A stretch of DNA of 64,000 nt from Chrysoperla carnea (Eukaryota; Arthropoda; Insecta; Neuroptera; Chrysopidae): NCBI RefSeq assembly GCF_905475395.1, contig NC_058338.1, positions 69,389,435 to 69,453,434 of the forward strand. Direction: 5' to 3'. Positions 1 through 12,800 of the stretch are shown in pieces (the stretch's first letter is position 1; every line of letters begins with the position of its first letter). The notes under the pieces are model-generated. The model saw only the letters and a list, made by a program, of their open reading frames with translations. It made no database searches and was not told the DNA's origin. The translations under genes and the position numbers were made by a program.

Positions 1-1589
1 TTAAAAACAAACTTTTCTATAGAAAGGCAATTTAAATTTTAAAAATTGAATTTCTTATTATAGCAAGAAAGCATCTCAATACAATATAAAGAGAGCTGGT
101 TGACTCTAACAGCAATCAACATTTATAAAGCTAATAGCTTACTACAGCTACATTATATATTTAATACATCTTTACAAGAGTACAAGAGTCGCAGAGTCAA
201 AGTAAATAGTTTCGTATGTTTATTCATTCGCTTCAGCTGCTTGTTGGAGTAAATTATTATATTATTCTGTTTTAAACCTCTGTATATTAAAGATCAAACT
301 CAAAATTACCAAAAGTTAATTAGTAAAATACTTACTACATCTTACCTCTTGGAAGTAATTATACTTAGATTTCAAAGTATGGATTTGGATAAGGGAAAGA
401 ACAGATTGAGTTTTTTGATTCCGACAAGATAACTAATAAAAAAACTAATATTTTTGTCTTTACCTTTAAGATGTTTCGACACCAAAAGCGAAATTATTAC
501 CAAAAACCTGAAATTTTTGTGTATTCAATTAATTAGTATTTAATACGCCTTTTGTATAAAGTATAAGTTAGTTTCTCAGGTATTTTATCCATAGTATTAG
601 AGAAAAACGATATTTGATGATATTTTTATAGTTTTCTCAACTACCAGATAAAATATCTGATAAAATAAACTTTTTAGCTTTATAGTCATTGATAATTTTG
701 TGTGATTAGTTAACAATTAGTCTTCTTCCACTGATTTCATATAGAAGACGTTTAAAGCATTTTGCGAAGAGTGATAATAAATTTTTACGGTTGAAGCGCA
801 TGAAAAAATTAAAATTTATTTATTTATTCAAATGTGTTTTAAAATATCGATCATTTTCAATTTAACGATGAATTTCATAAATATTTAGACATTGTGCTGA
901 TCACCTAACAACCATTCTGATTAAGTCAGCATTTATCACATTCTGATTAAGTCACCGTAACTAAAATCGATTCACCCATTGGAGTGCAACGATGATACAG
1001 ACAAGCATAAAGGCAGGTATATTTTCAATTTCCAAGGACTCCTTTCATATTCAACTCCTATCTTATGATTGGAAGTTAATTTTCCCATGGCTTACTTACT
1101 TGAAGAAATTCCAAAGTTTCAAAGCATAAATCTGATCAACTACATTTTGTTTTCTGTGTATAGATGTCGTATGATTATTTGCAGCTACATTTTTTCCAAC
1201 ATACATAATGATTGCATTGTAAAATATTTATAACCCAATAACCTTTCGTCTTTTCTAGTCATTATTTTGTATAGTAGTAAGTTTAACCTTTTTCCTTTAC
1301 TACATTTGTACGGTATTATAATACTATATATAGTTCTGTAGTTAGTATTTCATTTCAATATTTACAAGATGGTCCAAAATAATGGATGTTTATGATAAAA
1401 AATAGACATTACACTTTTAAAAAAGAGCTATTGAAAATTCAGGCAAAATTAGAAATTTTGGTGTATATTTGTATCTTTCATCTCGCAAATGTTTACACAC
1501 ACACAGTTTAGGCAAAGCATAGCTAGAAAAGAAATAAATAAAAAGTTTGACTAGACTTGCAGAGCAGAAAGAGTTGAGCTAGACATGTA
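1..1589. other. AT-rich intergenic DNA, no gene seen
   Basis: I find no convincing exon, RNA gene or repeat boundary here. The stretch is AT-rich with short homopolymer runs. It ends where the first TTAAG-ended repeat begins. Confidence 0.5.
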
Positions 1590-2205
1590 TTAAGGTTGAA
1601 CGAACACCAGGGAAATTTTGGGTAAAATGCTTGATTTTTTTAAATATGGGATTGGAGGAAGGAGTTTCGAATTTTAGAGGGGGTTTTCCGATTATTTAAA
1701 TAAATAAATGACTTCAAATGTAGGCATATTTCACGTTGTTCCTCTGGTAAAACGGTACATGGATGATATGTTTTCATAGATTTCTAGTTCAAAGATATTA
1801 AAAAAAAAAAACTATTTAAATTAAAGTTGAAACCTTCGTCAATTATTGAAAACAAAAAACCCGTTGTACCAGGCTAATTAAGGATGTATGAGCACGGTAG
1901 TGGGGATACAAATGAAAAAAAAAAATATAATTTTTCAAATTTAATGGTGAACTATGTTATAACTTGACAATATAAGACGAAAAGTAAGAATAAAATTTTC
2001 GATATCTAGAGTAATTTTCAAAATATCGAAGATTGAAAATATTTTTTAATTATTTAGCTTTCGATATTTCGAAAATCAAGGCAGATTTCGAAAAATTTTA
2101 TTCATATTTTTCGTCTTCATTCAAGGAGTTATAACAAAATTCATATAAGGTACAAATAATTTCAACCCCAAGGCTAAACTTGCGTTGGCGCTCGTACTAC
2201 CTTAA
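1590..2205 (+). repeat. TTAAG-ended repeat family, long form, copy 1
   Basis: Starts TTAAGGTTGAACGAAC and ends GCTCGTACTACCTTAA. From 1876 (TTAAGGATGTATGAGC) to 2205 there is a self-contained unit of about 330 bp with imperfect terminal inverted repeats (TTAAGGATGTATGAGC against TTAAGGTAGTACGAGC). The core, about 1950-2150, is an imperfect palindrome: a block carrying GACGAAAAGTAAGAATAAAA and CGATAT is followed by its inverted copy. The extra 5' block (about 1660-1875, AGGGGGTTTTCCGATTATTT) also occurs at 7443 and 20929. No transposase frame is present, so this is probably a non-autonomous DNA element, class unknown. Confidence 0.6.
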
Positions 2206-2759
2206 GTGTGGACGCATTATTAATAGTAAAATCTTAGAACTTTCATTTTAAGAATTTGCAGCTTTTTACAGTTAATCATGCTTCTTTTGTATATGAGTTA
2301 TTTTGTTCAAGGATACAGGCAAATAAAAGGGTTTGTGGAAATGGTCTCATCATTCAAGAAAAGTCTTCCGTCAATATTTCTAATCTTCAAAGATTGAAGG
2401 CCAATTTAGTTGGGTCATTTTGTATTTTATTTTATTTACGATTCTATGGATTGTATCATGCGATGATATACCTTCCATACAAAACAATGCTGCCTGTATA
2501 TTTATTAAGGAGAACCATTTGGGTATTTTTGTGCACGCACAATGTTCGATGAATCTTCAACTGTACAATCGGATCGGCAGATTCATGAATGCTTGCAGTA
2601 AAATCGGACAAAATGTATAGAGTGTTTATTGTGTGGTAAATTATTATAAATACAGCTTGATAACTCCATTTTTCATTAATTACATTCAATTGAACTAATA
2701 CAACGGAACATGTTTCATTTTACCCAAGTTTCTACTTGAATATCTTCAAAAGAATATGC
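2206..2759. other. Spacer between two inverted repeat copies
   Basis: Three overlapping short frames on both strands (about 2256-2689) show no recognisable protein, and none is supported. No other feature seen. Confidence 0.4.
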
Positions 2760-3074
2760 TTAAGGCAGTACGAGTTCCAAGGCAAGTTAAGACTTGTATG
2801 GTTGAAATTAATTGTACCTTATTTTCAACTTTGATGATGAATTTTCTTATAACTTAATGAATGCAGACGAGAAATAATAATAACATTTTTCGATATCTGC
2901 CTTGGTTTTCAAAATACCGAAAGTTAAATAATCAAACAAAATTTTCTATTTTCGATATTTTGAAAACTACTACTTTTCGTCTTATATTGACAAATTATAA
3001 CATTCACCAGCAAAACTGAAAATATTTATTTCTTTTTAAATTTGTGTTTCACACCGAGGACATACATTCTTAAT
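2760..3074 (-). repeat. TTAAG-ended repeat family, short form, copy 2
   Basis: Inverted relative to copy 1. It starts TTAAGGCAGTACGAG and ends CATACATTCTTAA, with the same palindromic core (CGATATCTGCCTTGGTTTTC and its partner). At 315 bp it corresponds to the 1876-2205 unit without the extra 5' block. That it occurs alone supports the short unit as the mobile form. Confidence 0.6.
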
Positions 3075-5352
3075 AAGCCGTGCACAAAGGATTTTTTTTT
3101 TTTTTTCAATAATTTAATTGGGTTTAAACTTTTTTGTAATAGTCAATAGTTTTTTGTTAATTTACACCAACTAGTTTTTTCCACTGCATACAAATTATAT
3201 CGATGTTATCCTCAAATATAAACTTTGTTAAGATTTAATGTATTGTTCTTATTTTTAACTCTTATAATAGGGAATATTCATGAAATTTAAAGTTGGTTCG
3301 AATAGTTTTTTCCGTAACTTTATTGGCTGGACATTTTAACTAAACCAATATTTTAGTAATTAATATCTTTCTAATAACTTACAAATTAGTTAATAAAAGC
3401 ACAAATTCAGTGAGAGAAATTCCAATTTTTATAACGGAAATTCAAATTTTAAAACGGACGTGACGTCGTAGTATGTGGCTTGTCAGATTTGTTGACATAC
3501 TGTATGGTATTAATTACTTATATTTTGTATGGCATTATTGAATTATATTATTCTAATGTTTTTTATTAGAAAACTTAATAACAACGTGTGTAAATTCTGT
3601 GTTGTAAATTCATTTTTTTAAAGGGTAAATTATACATTGAAGTGAACCAATTGAACTCACCAATTAACAGCTCACATGTTAATACGTCATCAACAGAGAG
3701 CGCCAAAATGACTTCGTTTAAACATCTCAAAAATCTGTATTTTAAATACTTTTTTACACTTAATTACAGCATTTTTAAACAGTATTTATCCCTATTGTAT
3801 TATTTGTAGATTGTCTGAACAAATTGAAAATAATCGATAAAACGTTGTCGCAACTTTTGAAAATTAACATTAGTTATTTATTTTATCCAAGTTCAAGAGA
3901 AATAATTTAGTAGTAAATTTTAGAAACTTTTGCAAACATTTTTAAATAAACATTCTATATAATATTTATATGTTGAACTAAAAGAATGAGCGCCAATCAA
4001 AATTGTCATTGACCTCCATTATAAACATATTAAAATAACACACTGAAGAAGAAACACAGAAACATGTATGTATGTACAACTTATATGATATACAAGTCTG
4101 CCATATGATAGAAAGAGAAACTTATCGACAAATAAATATATTTCTTTCTTTCTTTTTAAGAATAACCTTTTTTTGTATTTTTTTATATTTTATTTATATG
4201 ATTTTTTTATGAGAATCATTTTTATGTATCGAAAAAAGCAATAATTTGTGGTGGAAATGACCTTTAAAGGTCAGAGACATATGTTACTTTCTGACAAATC
4301 ATTGATAAATTCAAGTGAAATAAATTTCCCACAACTTTGAGCGTAATTTAAATTTCTAATTTAATAATCGAGTAATTCCAATTACCTTTTTATTTCTCGT
4401 AGTATCGCAAATTTCTTTGGAGATGTAAGATTTACAGAAAAATCGAATTGATGATTCAATCAGAATATACTTTTTTAGTCTGGCGCGTGGTTGTGACCAT
4501 CTGGAAACAGCTTTTATCAACATTTATTTAATATTTTTATGAATTCATGCCCTGGAAAACGTTTGTCTTCTTATTCGTTTTTTCAGAAAGATTTTTAACA
4601 GTAGCAAACAATTAAAAGTAAAAAATAGAGAAGGTAGACCTTTGATTTCGACAACTTTTTCCTTCATAGGTGTCAAAAGTATATCATTTTCCATCCGTCA
4701 TTCGAAATTTCAAAAACGATTCCAACAATATTTTTTTCATTATCTTTAAGTATATAAGGTTAGGTTAAGTGAAAGTAACTTTCCTGGAGTGGGAAACACA
4801 TAGATCGAAGAGTCCCTTTTGATACCAAAAAAGGTTGGCACATCCGCGGCCACTACTTCATGAACCATTTGGCGCTGTTTAAGAATAGAAGGAGTGTTTT
4901 GACGTTAACGAACTTAACGTCAGAGAGGTCGTCAAAGAAAGTCTGGCTCAAGTGAGTCCACCTCCGCATGACAAGAGCTGGGTGTGACAGAGAAGATGAG
5001 ACATCACGCAAGTGACAAATGAAGATAATTCTCGATATTCATTCGTTTAAACACGAATGAAATTAAACTCTATTGTGATACCAGCTTTGTTGCCAGATAT
5101 GACCAAAAAAAGAGAGAACTGAACCAACCATTTTTTGTTTTCTTGAGCAGCGTCTTACCATTTGAGCGATACATTTGTACACTAGCTTTGTACAACTCCT
5201 GCATACTTCATGCAATGTATTTTTTACTTTACATTCATTGAATCAGTTATAAATTATTTTGAAATACGAAATAGAACTATATCCTACGAAAATATAATTG
5301 CAAGTTAAAAAAAAAAAAAACTTTTTTTGTTTTTTCTCGGACACTAGATAAT
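3075..5352. other. Intergenic DNA, one unassigned less AT-rich block
   Basis: No gene supported. About 4755-5060 is less AT-rich than its flanks, begins GGTTAGGTTAAGTGAAAG and carries no long frame. It resembles the decayed dispersed repeats common in insect genomes, but I cannot name a family. Confidence 0.35.
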
Positions 5353-5929
5353 TCCCTTTAAGACGATTCTCTACACATTTTTCAATGGCGTGAAATCATT
5401 ATTTGATTGAAGAAAAACGGTTTTCCAGATAAAAATGGTTAAAGTTACATTTGAATTTCAAGCACTGCGATTATACCCTTTACTCTATCGATTTAAAAAT
5501 TTGGATATGTTATAAGTACTCACATTCTACCTGCCTTGGTAACTTTAATTTTTCAAAAATCCTGTTAATTTCCCAATTTTCATTGTTCACACCCAGGTAT
5601 AGTAGAATACGAAAAAGTACCTAAGTGCGAACAATGAAAATTGTGGAAATTAATAGGATTATCGAAAAATAAAAGTAGCCATGGAAGATAGAATATGAGT
5701 AACTATAATATATCCAAATTTCAAATCGATAGAGTAAAGGCTGTAATCGCAGTGCTTGAAATTCAATTGTAACTTTAATCATTCTTATCTGGAAAACCAC
5801 TTTTCCCTAAAACATTTTTTTCCACCAACGAATGTTTTAGAGGAGCCTTAAAAAAATTATAAAGTTTCACGCCAATAAAATAATGATTTCACGCCATTGA
5901 AAAAGTTGTAGAGAACCGTCTTAATGGGA
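5353..5929. repeat. Large foldback (palindromic) element
   Basis: Left arm 5353-5588 and right arm 5629-5929 are inverted copies around a 40-bp loop. Outer ends are TCCCTTTAAGACG and CGTCTTAATGGGA. Matching internal blocks include TCTCTACA, GGCGTGAAATCATTA, CTGGAAAACC, CAAGCACTGCGATTA, CTCTATCGATTT and CATTGTTC. The right arm is about 65 bp longer because of an insertion near 5818-5885, which includes a second TTTCACGCCA. No coding capacity. A transcript through it would fold into a long double-stranded hairpin. Confidence 0.8.
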
Positions 5930-6004
5930 TCGAAATACCAAAGCACATAAGATATCCTAAAATATTGGGTTTCGATACTCGAGGTGAAAACAATAATTTC
6001 TACC

Positions 6005-6050
<46 letters not shown>

Positions 6051-6920
6051 TATAATTTCCAAAAAAAAAAAAAAAAAACAGAGAGTAAAGTCAAAAATGA
6101 TATAAAAAAGCACGTATCGATGATAATAGGGAAAATAAATATAAAAACAAAAAGAATATAATACGCAAATTCTATATAGAAAAACAAATAATGTGAAAAT
6201 GTGTAGATGATGATGCGATAAAATCATAAAAAAACAACCAACCAAAAACATTCATGTGAGTGTGAGTGTTAGGGTCATAGGCACAAAAATCCATATGTGT
6301 GGCATAAAATTTATATGGTATAGATAAATTTCTATAGCAAATAAATTTATACCAAAAAATGTTACATTTTTTTTTTTTTCATTAAAGTTACAGTAGCATG
6401 GTGTAATAAACTCACGTAAACCCGTCCCCCCTCCACATATATATGGATATCTATTTTCTTCTTATCTTAGGTTTAGAGCCAGTATACGTTTTTCGGCAAA
6501 CTAATGTGATCAAGGAAAACAATTTAAAGGCTGCCTATCAATTAGAGTTTTACGAAATTCATCATCGTTACAAAGATAGCAACTTGTTATGTGTGTATGT
6601 CACACAATTTTGGAACATTCCATGAGTGTACCACATATTATGAAATTTTCGATCGATCTTACATAGTCGACGTTAAATCCACTCATTGAGTCCTACTAAC
6701 CTCACTTGAAATTACTTACCTCAAGTAATCTCCGTTCAATCACAGGAAATTTTGCATCATCCTTCTTGATTTTTAATTCTTTCTCGAAGATCTACAAAGG
6801 AACGAGTTTTGCGATGCTTAACATGTTTATCAACTTTTTAAGATGATTGCTAACGACCTTAGTTCGAAGCCAATCCACAAATCCCTTAAACCAATTTATA
6901 TCGACCCAGAGGCGGTGATA
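5930..6920. repeat. Poly(A)/T-rich low-complexity stretch
   Basis: An uninterrupted run of 36 A lies at 6012-6047, with 18 more at 6061-6078, just beyond the foldback element. The overlapping minus-strand frames of about 80 residues here are poly-Phe artefacts of this run. The rest of the interval shows no gene. It could be the tail of a retroposed sequence, but no body was recognised beside it. Confidence 0.6.
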
Positions 6921-7065
6921 TCGACTCCCATTTTATTTTCGGTACCATATACCCCATTTGATTCGCATAGACCCGTTACCCCGTATTTGACTCAAAGGAG
7001 TATTTAACAATCCCTCAGAGTTGGCTTCAAGGCGAAACGGGTCTATTAAAATAGAAGGGAGTCAA
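6921..7065. repeat. Small inverted-repeat element
   Basis: GACTCCCATTTTATTTT (6923) pairs with AAAATAGAAGGGAGTC (ending 7063), and AGACCCGTT (6969) pairs with AACGGGTCT (7036), giving nested inverted repeats over about 145 bp. No coding frame. Probably a decayed MITE or foldback fragment. Confidence 0.5.
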
Positions 7066-7442
7066 CGATACCGGAAAAACGAATAGGGAGTATATGAGAA
7101 TAAATCATTCAAAAACTTACTGATACCGCATAATTGAGGGTCACGCGAATCCACGCTATCTGAATCCGGGCATTGCGTGGCTGGTGTTCTATCTAAATAT
7201 TGAAAACTGGAAAATAGTCTACGAGGCAACAAAGTTTGAGAACCAGTGCTTAAGATTGATGACCACTCTAGTTAGAGGAGATTTTTGAGCTGAAAACAGT
7301 GAAAGTTAAGTGGATAATCAGAATTATGACAAATTAATGTAACAACATAACTGATTAAAGTAACTTTCAAATGAAATTATTAAATTAGTGAACATTGGTA
7401 AACTGTTTATATGAAGTTGGGATAAGTCTAAATCAATTCTAA
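7066..7442. other. Intergenic DNA, nothing recognised
   Basis: No exon, RNA gene or repeat identified. Confidence 0.35.
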
Positions 7443-7868
7443 ACATTTAAGGGGGGTTTCCCGATTATTTAAATAATTAAATGAATTCAAAAGTAGGCAT
7501 ATTTAAAATTGGTCTTATGGGAAACCTGTAAATAGATGATATGTTTCATAGATATCTCCAAAACTGATCGGTGGAAATTTAAAAAAAAAAACTATTTAAA
7601 TTAAAGTTAAAACCTTAATAAATTATTGAAAACAAAATTCCGTTATACCCGACTAATTAAAAATGTATTAGCACGGTAGTGGGGACCCAATTAATCATTT
7701 AGCTTTCGCTATTTCGAAAACTAAGGCAGATATCCAAAAAATGTATTCTTATTTTTTATCTACATTCATGAAGCAATGACAAAATTCATCGTCAAAATTG
7801 AAAATAAGGTACAAATAATTACCTTACCAAGCCTAAATATAAAATTCCCTTAGTGCTCGTACTACCTA
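7443..7868 (+). repeat. TTAAG-ended repeat family, long form, copy 3 (internally deleted)
   Basis: Carries the GGGGTTTCCCGATTATTT block, the GAGCACGGTAGTGGGG-like internal motif (as AGCACGGTAGTGGGG) and the terminal GCTCGTACTACCT seen at 1590-2205. The first half of the palindromic core is missing: CACGGTAGTGGGGA is followed almost directly by the TTTAGCTTTCG half. Confidence 0.55.
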
Positions 7869-7991
7869 AAAATACTGGAATTGTATTGTTGTGTCTCATC
7901 AGCATGTGTAATAATAGGTAATAATAATTTTTTATTGATTCTTTTTTGACAATGTTGCATTGTATAGAATAATAAGTCATTTATAAATTAA

Positions 7992-8394
7992 CTAGCTTAG
8001 TACCCACCCGCTTCGCAGCTCGGGTTTAAAAATAAAGAATGGTAAAGACCACCGCGTTATAGCCTTCACCTCCCTTGCGCGCACTTATCCCCTTTCCATA
8101 ACACTCGAAGTAACGGTAAGGATTGTTTTGCACAGGTAAAAAATATTTACAATTTTTTTAAATGTAAAATAGCCATAATTCATTGAGTATACCAGAAAAG
8201 ATTAATTTATGGTAGTGTCAGATAAAATTAAAAAAATTTTTTTTTTATATCTTTAAAAAAATTATATCTTATGTGTTATTCTGATGTAGGAGCTGTATTA
8301 TGATTAGGTTTCATTCAAATCCATTCATTAGTTTTGCGTGAAAGCGTAACAAACAAACAAACAACCTTACTTACACATTTATAATATATAGGGA
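7992..8394 (-). mobile_element. Non-autonomous Helitron-type element, copy 1
   Basis: On the minus strand it begins TCCCTATATATTATAAATG and ends with a GC-rich hairpin region (CCCGAGCTGCGAAGCGGG) followed by CTAG. Flanking bases are A before TC and T after CTAG, the canonical Helitron target. It includes a TTTGTTTG tract and the GTAAGAAAGTTTTCACGC-like segment near the 5' end, as in the inverted copy at 32152. No Rep/helicase frame is present, so movement would need an enzyme from elsewhere. Confidence 0.8.
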
Positions 8395-9010
8395 TTTTTA
8401 ATTTTTAAAATATAAAAAAAATTGAATGAATGGACCTAATGTCTATCTGCAGTATCCGCAGTATAGGAGACCCAATAAGTCACGCGGGTGACGCCACAGG
8501 GACTACAAATTATTAACTCATTAGAAAAAATAATAACAATTTAAAGATAAAAAAATTTTATGACAAATAAATCAATCGATGATGTATCGCAAAATGATTC
8601 ACTCCAATAGTACACACAAAAGGTATCTATCACACAGATATCCATATCACTGATGAATAAATAAATGATGATTCTGATGAAGGTTCTTAACCTTTGCGAT
8701 GAATTTTTTAAATAATAAAAAAAAAAAAAAAAAAAAATAGAAAATCATTACGGATATACAGGTTTTTTATAATACATATAGAATATATTGAATATCCAGT
8801 ATTTCTAGTTGATTAATCATTTTTAAAAAAAATTTATAAAATAAAATGAAATACAAAACCAAAATAAATACTCAACACCACAATTATAATGACTATTTAT
8901 ACAATAAAACAGCAAGCACATGCTGCTATATGCTTCAATAAAACACAATTATACTACACTCATGTTCAAAATATAAAACCATCTAATCCCAGAGCACAGT
9001 GGAGTTTTTA
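8395..9010. other. Intergenic DNA, nothing recognised
   Basis: AT-rich with an A-run at about 8719-8739. The small plus-strand frame starting at 8889 runs into the adjacent mobile element and is not supported as a gene. Confidence 0.35.
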
Positions 9011-9515
9011 TACCATGCATATATGTAATATGCAAGGTATACTAAATTTAGTCTTTCTTAAAAATATTAATGCTATGAACAAAATTTTGGTATAGGTGTT
9101 TATAAAATCACCTAATTAGTCCATTTTGGGTTGTCTATCCACCTGTCCGTCTGTCTGCCAACACGATAACTCAAAAACGAAAAAAAATATCAAGCGTACT
9201 TAGGACGTAAAAAGTGAGGTCGAGTTCGTAAATGAGCAATATAGGTCAATTGGGTCTTTGGTCCGTTGGACCCATCTTGTAAACCGTTAGAGATAGAACA
9301 AAAGTTTAAATGTAAAAAATCTTCCTTATAAAAAAATAAACAACTTTGAATTGAAACATTTTTTCGTAAAAATCACTATTTACCCGTGAGGGAGCAAATT
9401 AAGCGTAAATTGTATAGTATGTATTATATGAGGATATCAGTTATGTATGTCTAACATGTATGTATGTGTAATAAATTCAACAATTAACTCAGTCAATTGT
9501 TTGTTTTCACTTGTT
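9011..9515 (+). mobile_element. HINE-like (Helentron-associated) element, copy 1, type a
   Basis: Parts in order: TTTTTATACCATG end and subterminal repeat; the GTATACTAAATTTAGT block; a microsatellite core (CTGTCCGTCTGTCTG, about 9149-9164); a GTAAACCGTTAGAGATAGAA block; a second subterminal region; the stem-loop AACAATTAACTCAGTCAATT(GTT); and the end TTTTCACTTGTT. Subterminal inverted repeats, a microsatellite core and a 3' stem-loop are the described layout of HINE/DINE-1 elements. The assignment rests on structure; no Rep-helicase partner is in the window. Confidence 0.7.
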
Positions 9516-9838
9516 ATATCAAATTTCTGGACTATGTGTCCAGTGTGTGTGTCTGTCTGTCTGTGGCATCGTAGCGCCTAAATAGATGAACCGATTTTAA
9601 TGTGTTTGGTTTCGTTTGAAAAGGTAATTTAACGGAGAGTGTCCGTAGCTATATTTCAAGTGCGTCTTTAGGGTTCCGCACCCAAAAAAAATTGGCGTCG
9701 ATCTTTCAAATGCTTTAAGGAAAAAGGTAATTTACTGGAGAGTGTTCTTATATATGTTTCAAGTACGAGTTTAGAGTTCCGTACCCGGAAAATTTGTCGG
9801 ATGTTTTTTAATTTTTGTAAATTTCACTTGTTTGGTGT
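9516..9838 (+). mobile_element. Second CACTTGT-ended element family, copy 1
   Basis: Starts directly after the HINE-like copy. It carries a GTCTGTCTGTCTG microsatellite, the segment GATGAACCGATTTTAATGTG, two GGGTTCCGTACCC-like motifs (9670 and 9775) and ends TTTGTAAATTTCACTTGTTT. The inverted copy at 25458-25775 shares all of these in reverse. The last ten bases match the end of the HINE-like family although the bodies differ. Confidence 0.6.
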
Positions 9839-12800
9839 AGTTAGATAACGATTCCATCTTAAACAGGTCACCCTTAAACAGGTCCCCAGCCTGTTTTGTA
9901 AGCCACAATCTACCAGCTCTTACGGTTGCATTTTATTATTGCTGTCGCTCTCGAATTACCATGTCATTCAATTTACGTTTACTGTGTTTGTTAGTGCAAT
10001 TAAGTAAGGATTTTTTTTTTATATTGAAGACCACTCGGACTTACTTACTTACGGACTTACGCCCTTCTTTTAAAACTAAGATAAGGATAAAGATTAAGGT
10101 AGCTTAAGGAAAAAATCAAAAAAGGAGCAAGCAGTTTTCCTGTGGAACTTTGTGACTTATAATTCCAAAACCACCTTACGTGAAAACAAAAGCAAACATA
10201 GATAAGAAAAAAGTGACTCAGAAGCAAAAAAAAATTTTTTTAATTGCAGAAGAAAATGCAAAAATTGGGATTGAAGACGACAATGACTTTAAAAAAAGTT
10301 TTTATTATTGCCAAATAAAAGGTACTTTTGTATTTAAATAGTCTTTTGAATCAATTTTGAGCATAAAAATCCCTCCAATATGATATACCGCTGTGCAGTG
10401 ATAAATACACATCCAAGAAGTCTTGTGTGACTTAATTATGCTTGCATTAACAATTTTTGCACGAAAATTATTATCTATTATTGTGCGGTGTTCTGTTGCA
10501 AGAAGTCTATAAAACTTTTGAAGAAACGAATAGTCACAAAAATGAAATAATATCAATTTTTTTTAAATTTTTTTATTCAATTAACGGATTATCAAATAAC
10601 CGATGGAAAATCCAACCTGTTCAATTCAATTATCTTCTAATAAGAATAACAAAAACAAACTATATTCACCGATTTTAAACTCTCCTACAAAAGCAATCAT
10701 AACTTTTTCAAACTCTGTGAAAGAGAATATTCTACAATAGTTTTTGAAGGTACATTTATCAATTGTAATGTATGGTGATTGCCAAGATATAATGAACAAA
10801 TTTAATTAGAAAATTTGTTTTAGGAATCTTGCAATAATTAAGTGCAAAGGTTTACTCAACAAAATTATCTTAAACTTCAGGAAAATCAGTGATTCTGAAC
10901 AAAACTGTCTGAGCAAAGTATTCAAAGTTTTTGTAATATATTTAAAAAGGGAATACTTTCATTCTGTTTCTAAACTTGTGATGCCAAAATTTTGACTTGC
11001 TAATCGTTTGATTATGTTTTTTTTTTTTTTTTTGGTCGTACAACTCAGTACAATAAAAGTTTGGTAATATAAACCCGTTAAAATCTGGCACAATCGGAGA
11101 AACCGTTTATAGCGCTTATAGATTTAAAACTCGCTTCCGAAAAAGTATGATGACAACTTCAAACAATGAGCTTATACAATTAAGGAATAAAGTTTTAATC
11201 AGAAATATTAATTTTAGTTTTTCTACTTTAATAAATATCTAAGCAATGGTTAAAAAAATTTTCCTTTCCCTGCGTATCCATAATAAATATATTGCCGTTT
11301 TTGCAAAAAGGAAATTTTTGTTATGTTGCAAGTTTTCGCTTATTCGTTTACTTATCATTTTTGATACCTATTCTACTGAAACTGAATGTAACTTTCCTGT
11401 TTTTAGTATTTCTTTGTATTTCAAATTTTATGTTCACAGCTGTACACAAGTGAATTCAAACAGTAGAATATACCGTACTAATACTAATTTATTAACAATA
11501 TAATTAATGAACAGATGCATAATTTATCATATGTAAAGTTTAAGTACTCTTACAATATTAGAATCAAAGAGAAATGACTTTAATTATAACCATAAGTCCA
11601 TCAAACTTTATATTGATCCAAGCCAATAGAGATACGATAATGTCTCCAGCAAACAAAAGATTGATCGGAGAGATTATATCTGGTATAGATATTGTAAATA
11701 GGAAAATTCATTCATTTTTCAACCTTGAGGTCCTTTTCTTTTTGACTATCACTGTTTTTTCTTTAAATCACTTATTTACCAGTAACAGTGTGTAAAAAAA
11801 ATTAGGTTGAAATTATTAACTCTGGATAGAATCTGTTAAGTTTTGCATACCTGTGTTTTTAAAAATTAGAAATTTTAATCCTTCGAAACATCACTGCAAA
11901 TTCTTGTTTGATATAAATGATTTGATTGAAAGCATATAGATGTTTAATTTTGTAATCAATGTTTACACTTTTAATTGAATATTCAAATAACAACAGCATT
12001 TTTTCGAAAGGATCAACAGATTTTATTTTATTTAAAAATTTTAAGCCTCATTTTTATTATTTTATCATTCAAAAGTTTGGAAATAAAATCTGATGATGCT
12101 TTGAAACAAACTACTTTATATATTTAAGTTTAATTATAATGGGTACCCTTTCTAATAACGTTTCTCAATATTATCCGAAGAAAAATTCATAAAAGATTAA
12201 CAGCTCTTGCATGAAAATTTTTCTGAAGATATCTATCTACTTTATGAGAATATGCATAACAATTTTAGCGTGAAAATAACTTAAATTATTTATACAATAG
12301 TGCTAGATTAGAGATAGATACAGTGATTTTTACTAACCATAAAATTCAAGTTCTTGCTAAAAAACCACTTTTTTATATTTTATAAATTCTTAGAAATTAT
12401 TTATATATTTTTATTACTTTTTAACGAAATATTTATGTTAAAATATTCTTAAAATTATTTATTAAAATAAAATGCATGCACTAAAATCAAACGGGTACAT
12501 GGTTCAAGGTCAAAGTCGATCCCGTTAATGTTACCAATTTATTAGAATAAATATATAAAAAGAAAGATCCAATACATAAATAATACATTGTAATAATACA
12601 TTTAGGTATAAAGCTAGCGTACATTTTTATATTATTTACAACAAATCGAAAATTTATGTAGGTGTAGCCCACACTGGTGAGTTCTTTGAAACTTTGATAT
12701 ATTTTATTATTAAACAAAAATACATTTATAAGTTTTTCCAAAAAATCAATTTAGAATATCTAATTTGCATAAAATATTCATAAGTAATTAATATAATTTA

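Noticed and set aside
4755..5060. Coding exon or non-LTR retrotransposon piece in a less AT-rich block
   Set aside because: All frames are interrupted, and no reverse transcriptase or other motif could be read.
5957..6251. Two overlapping minus-strand frames rich in phenylalanine
   Set aside because: They are translations of the poly(A) run at 6012-6078 and have no other protein-like content.
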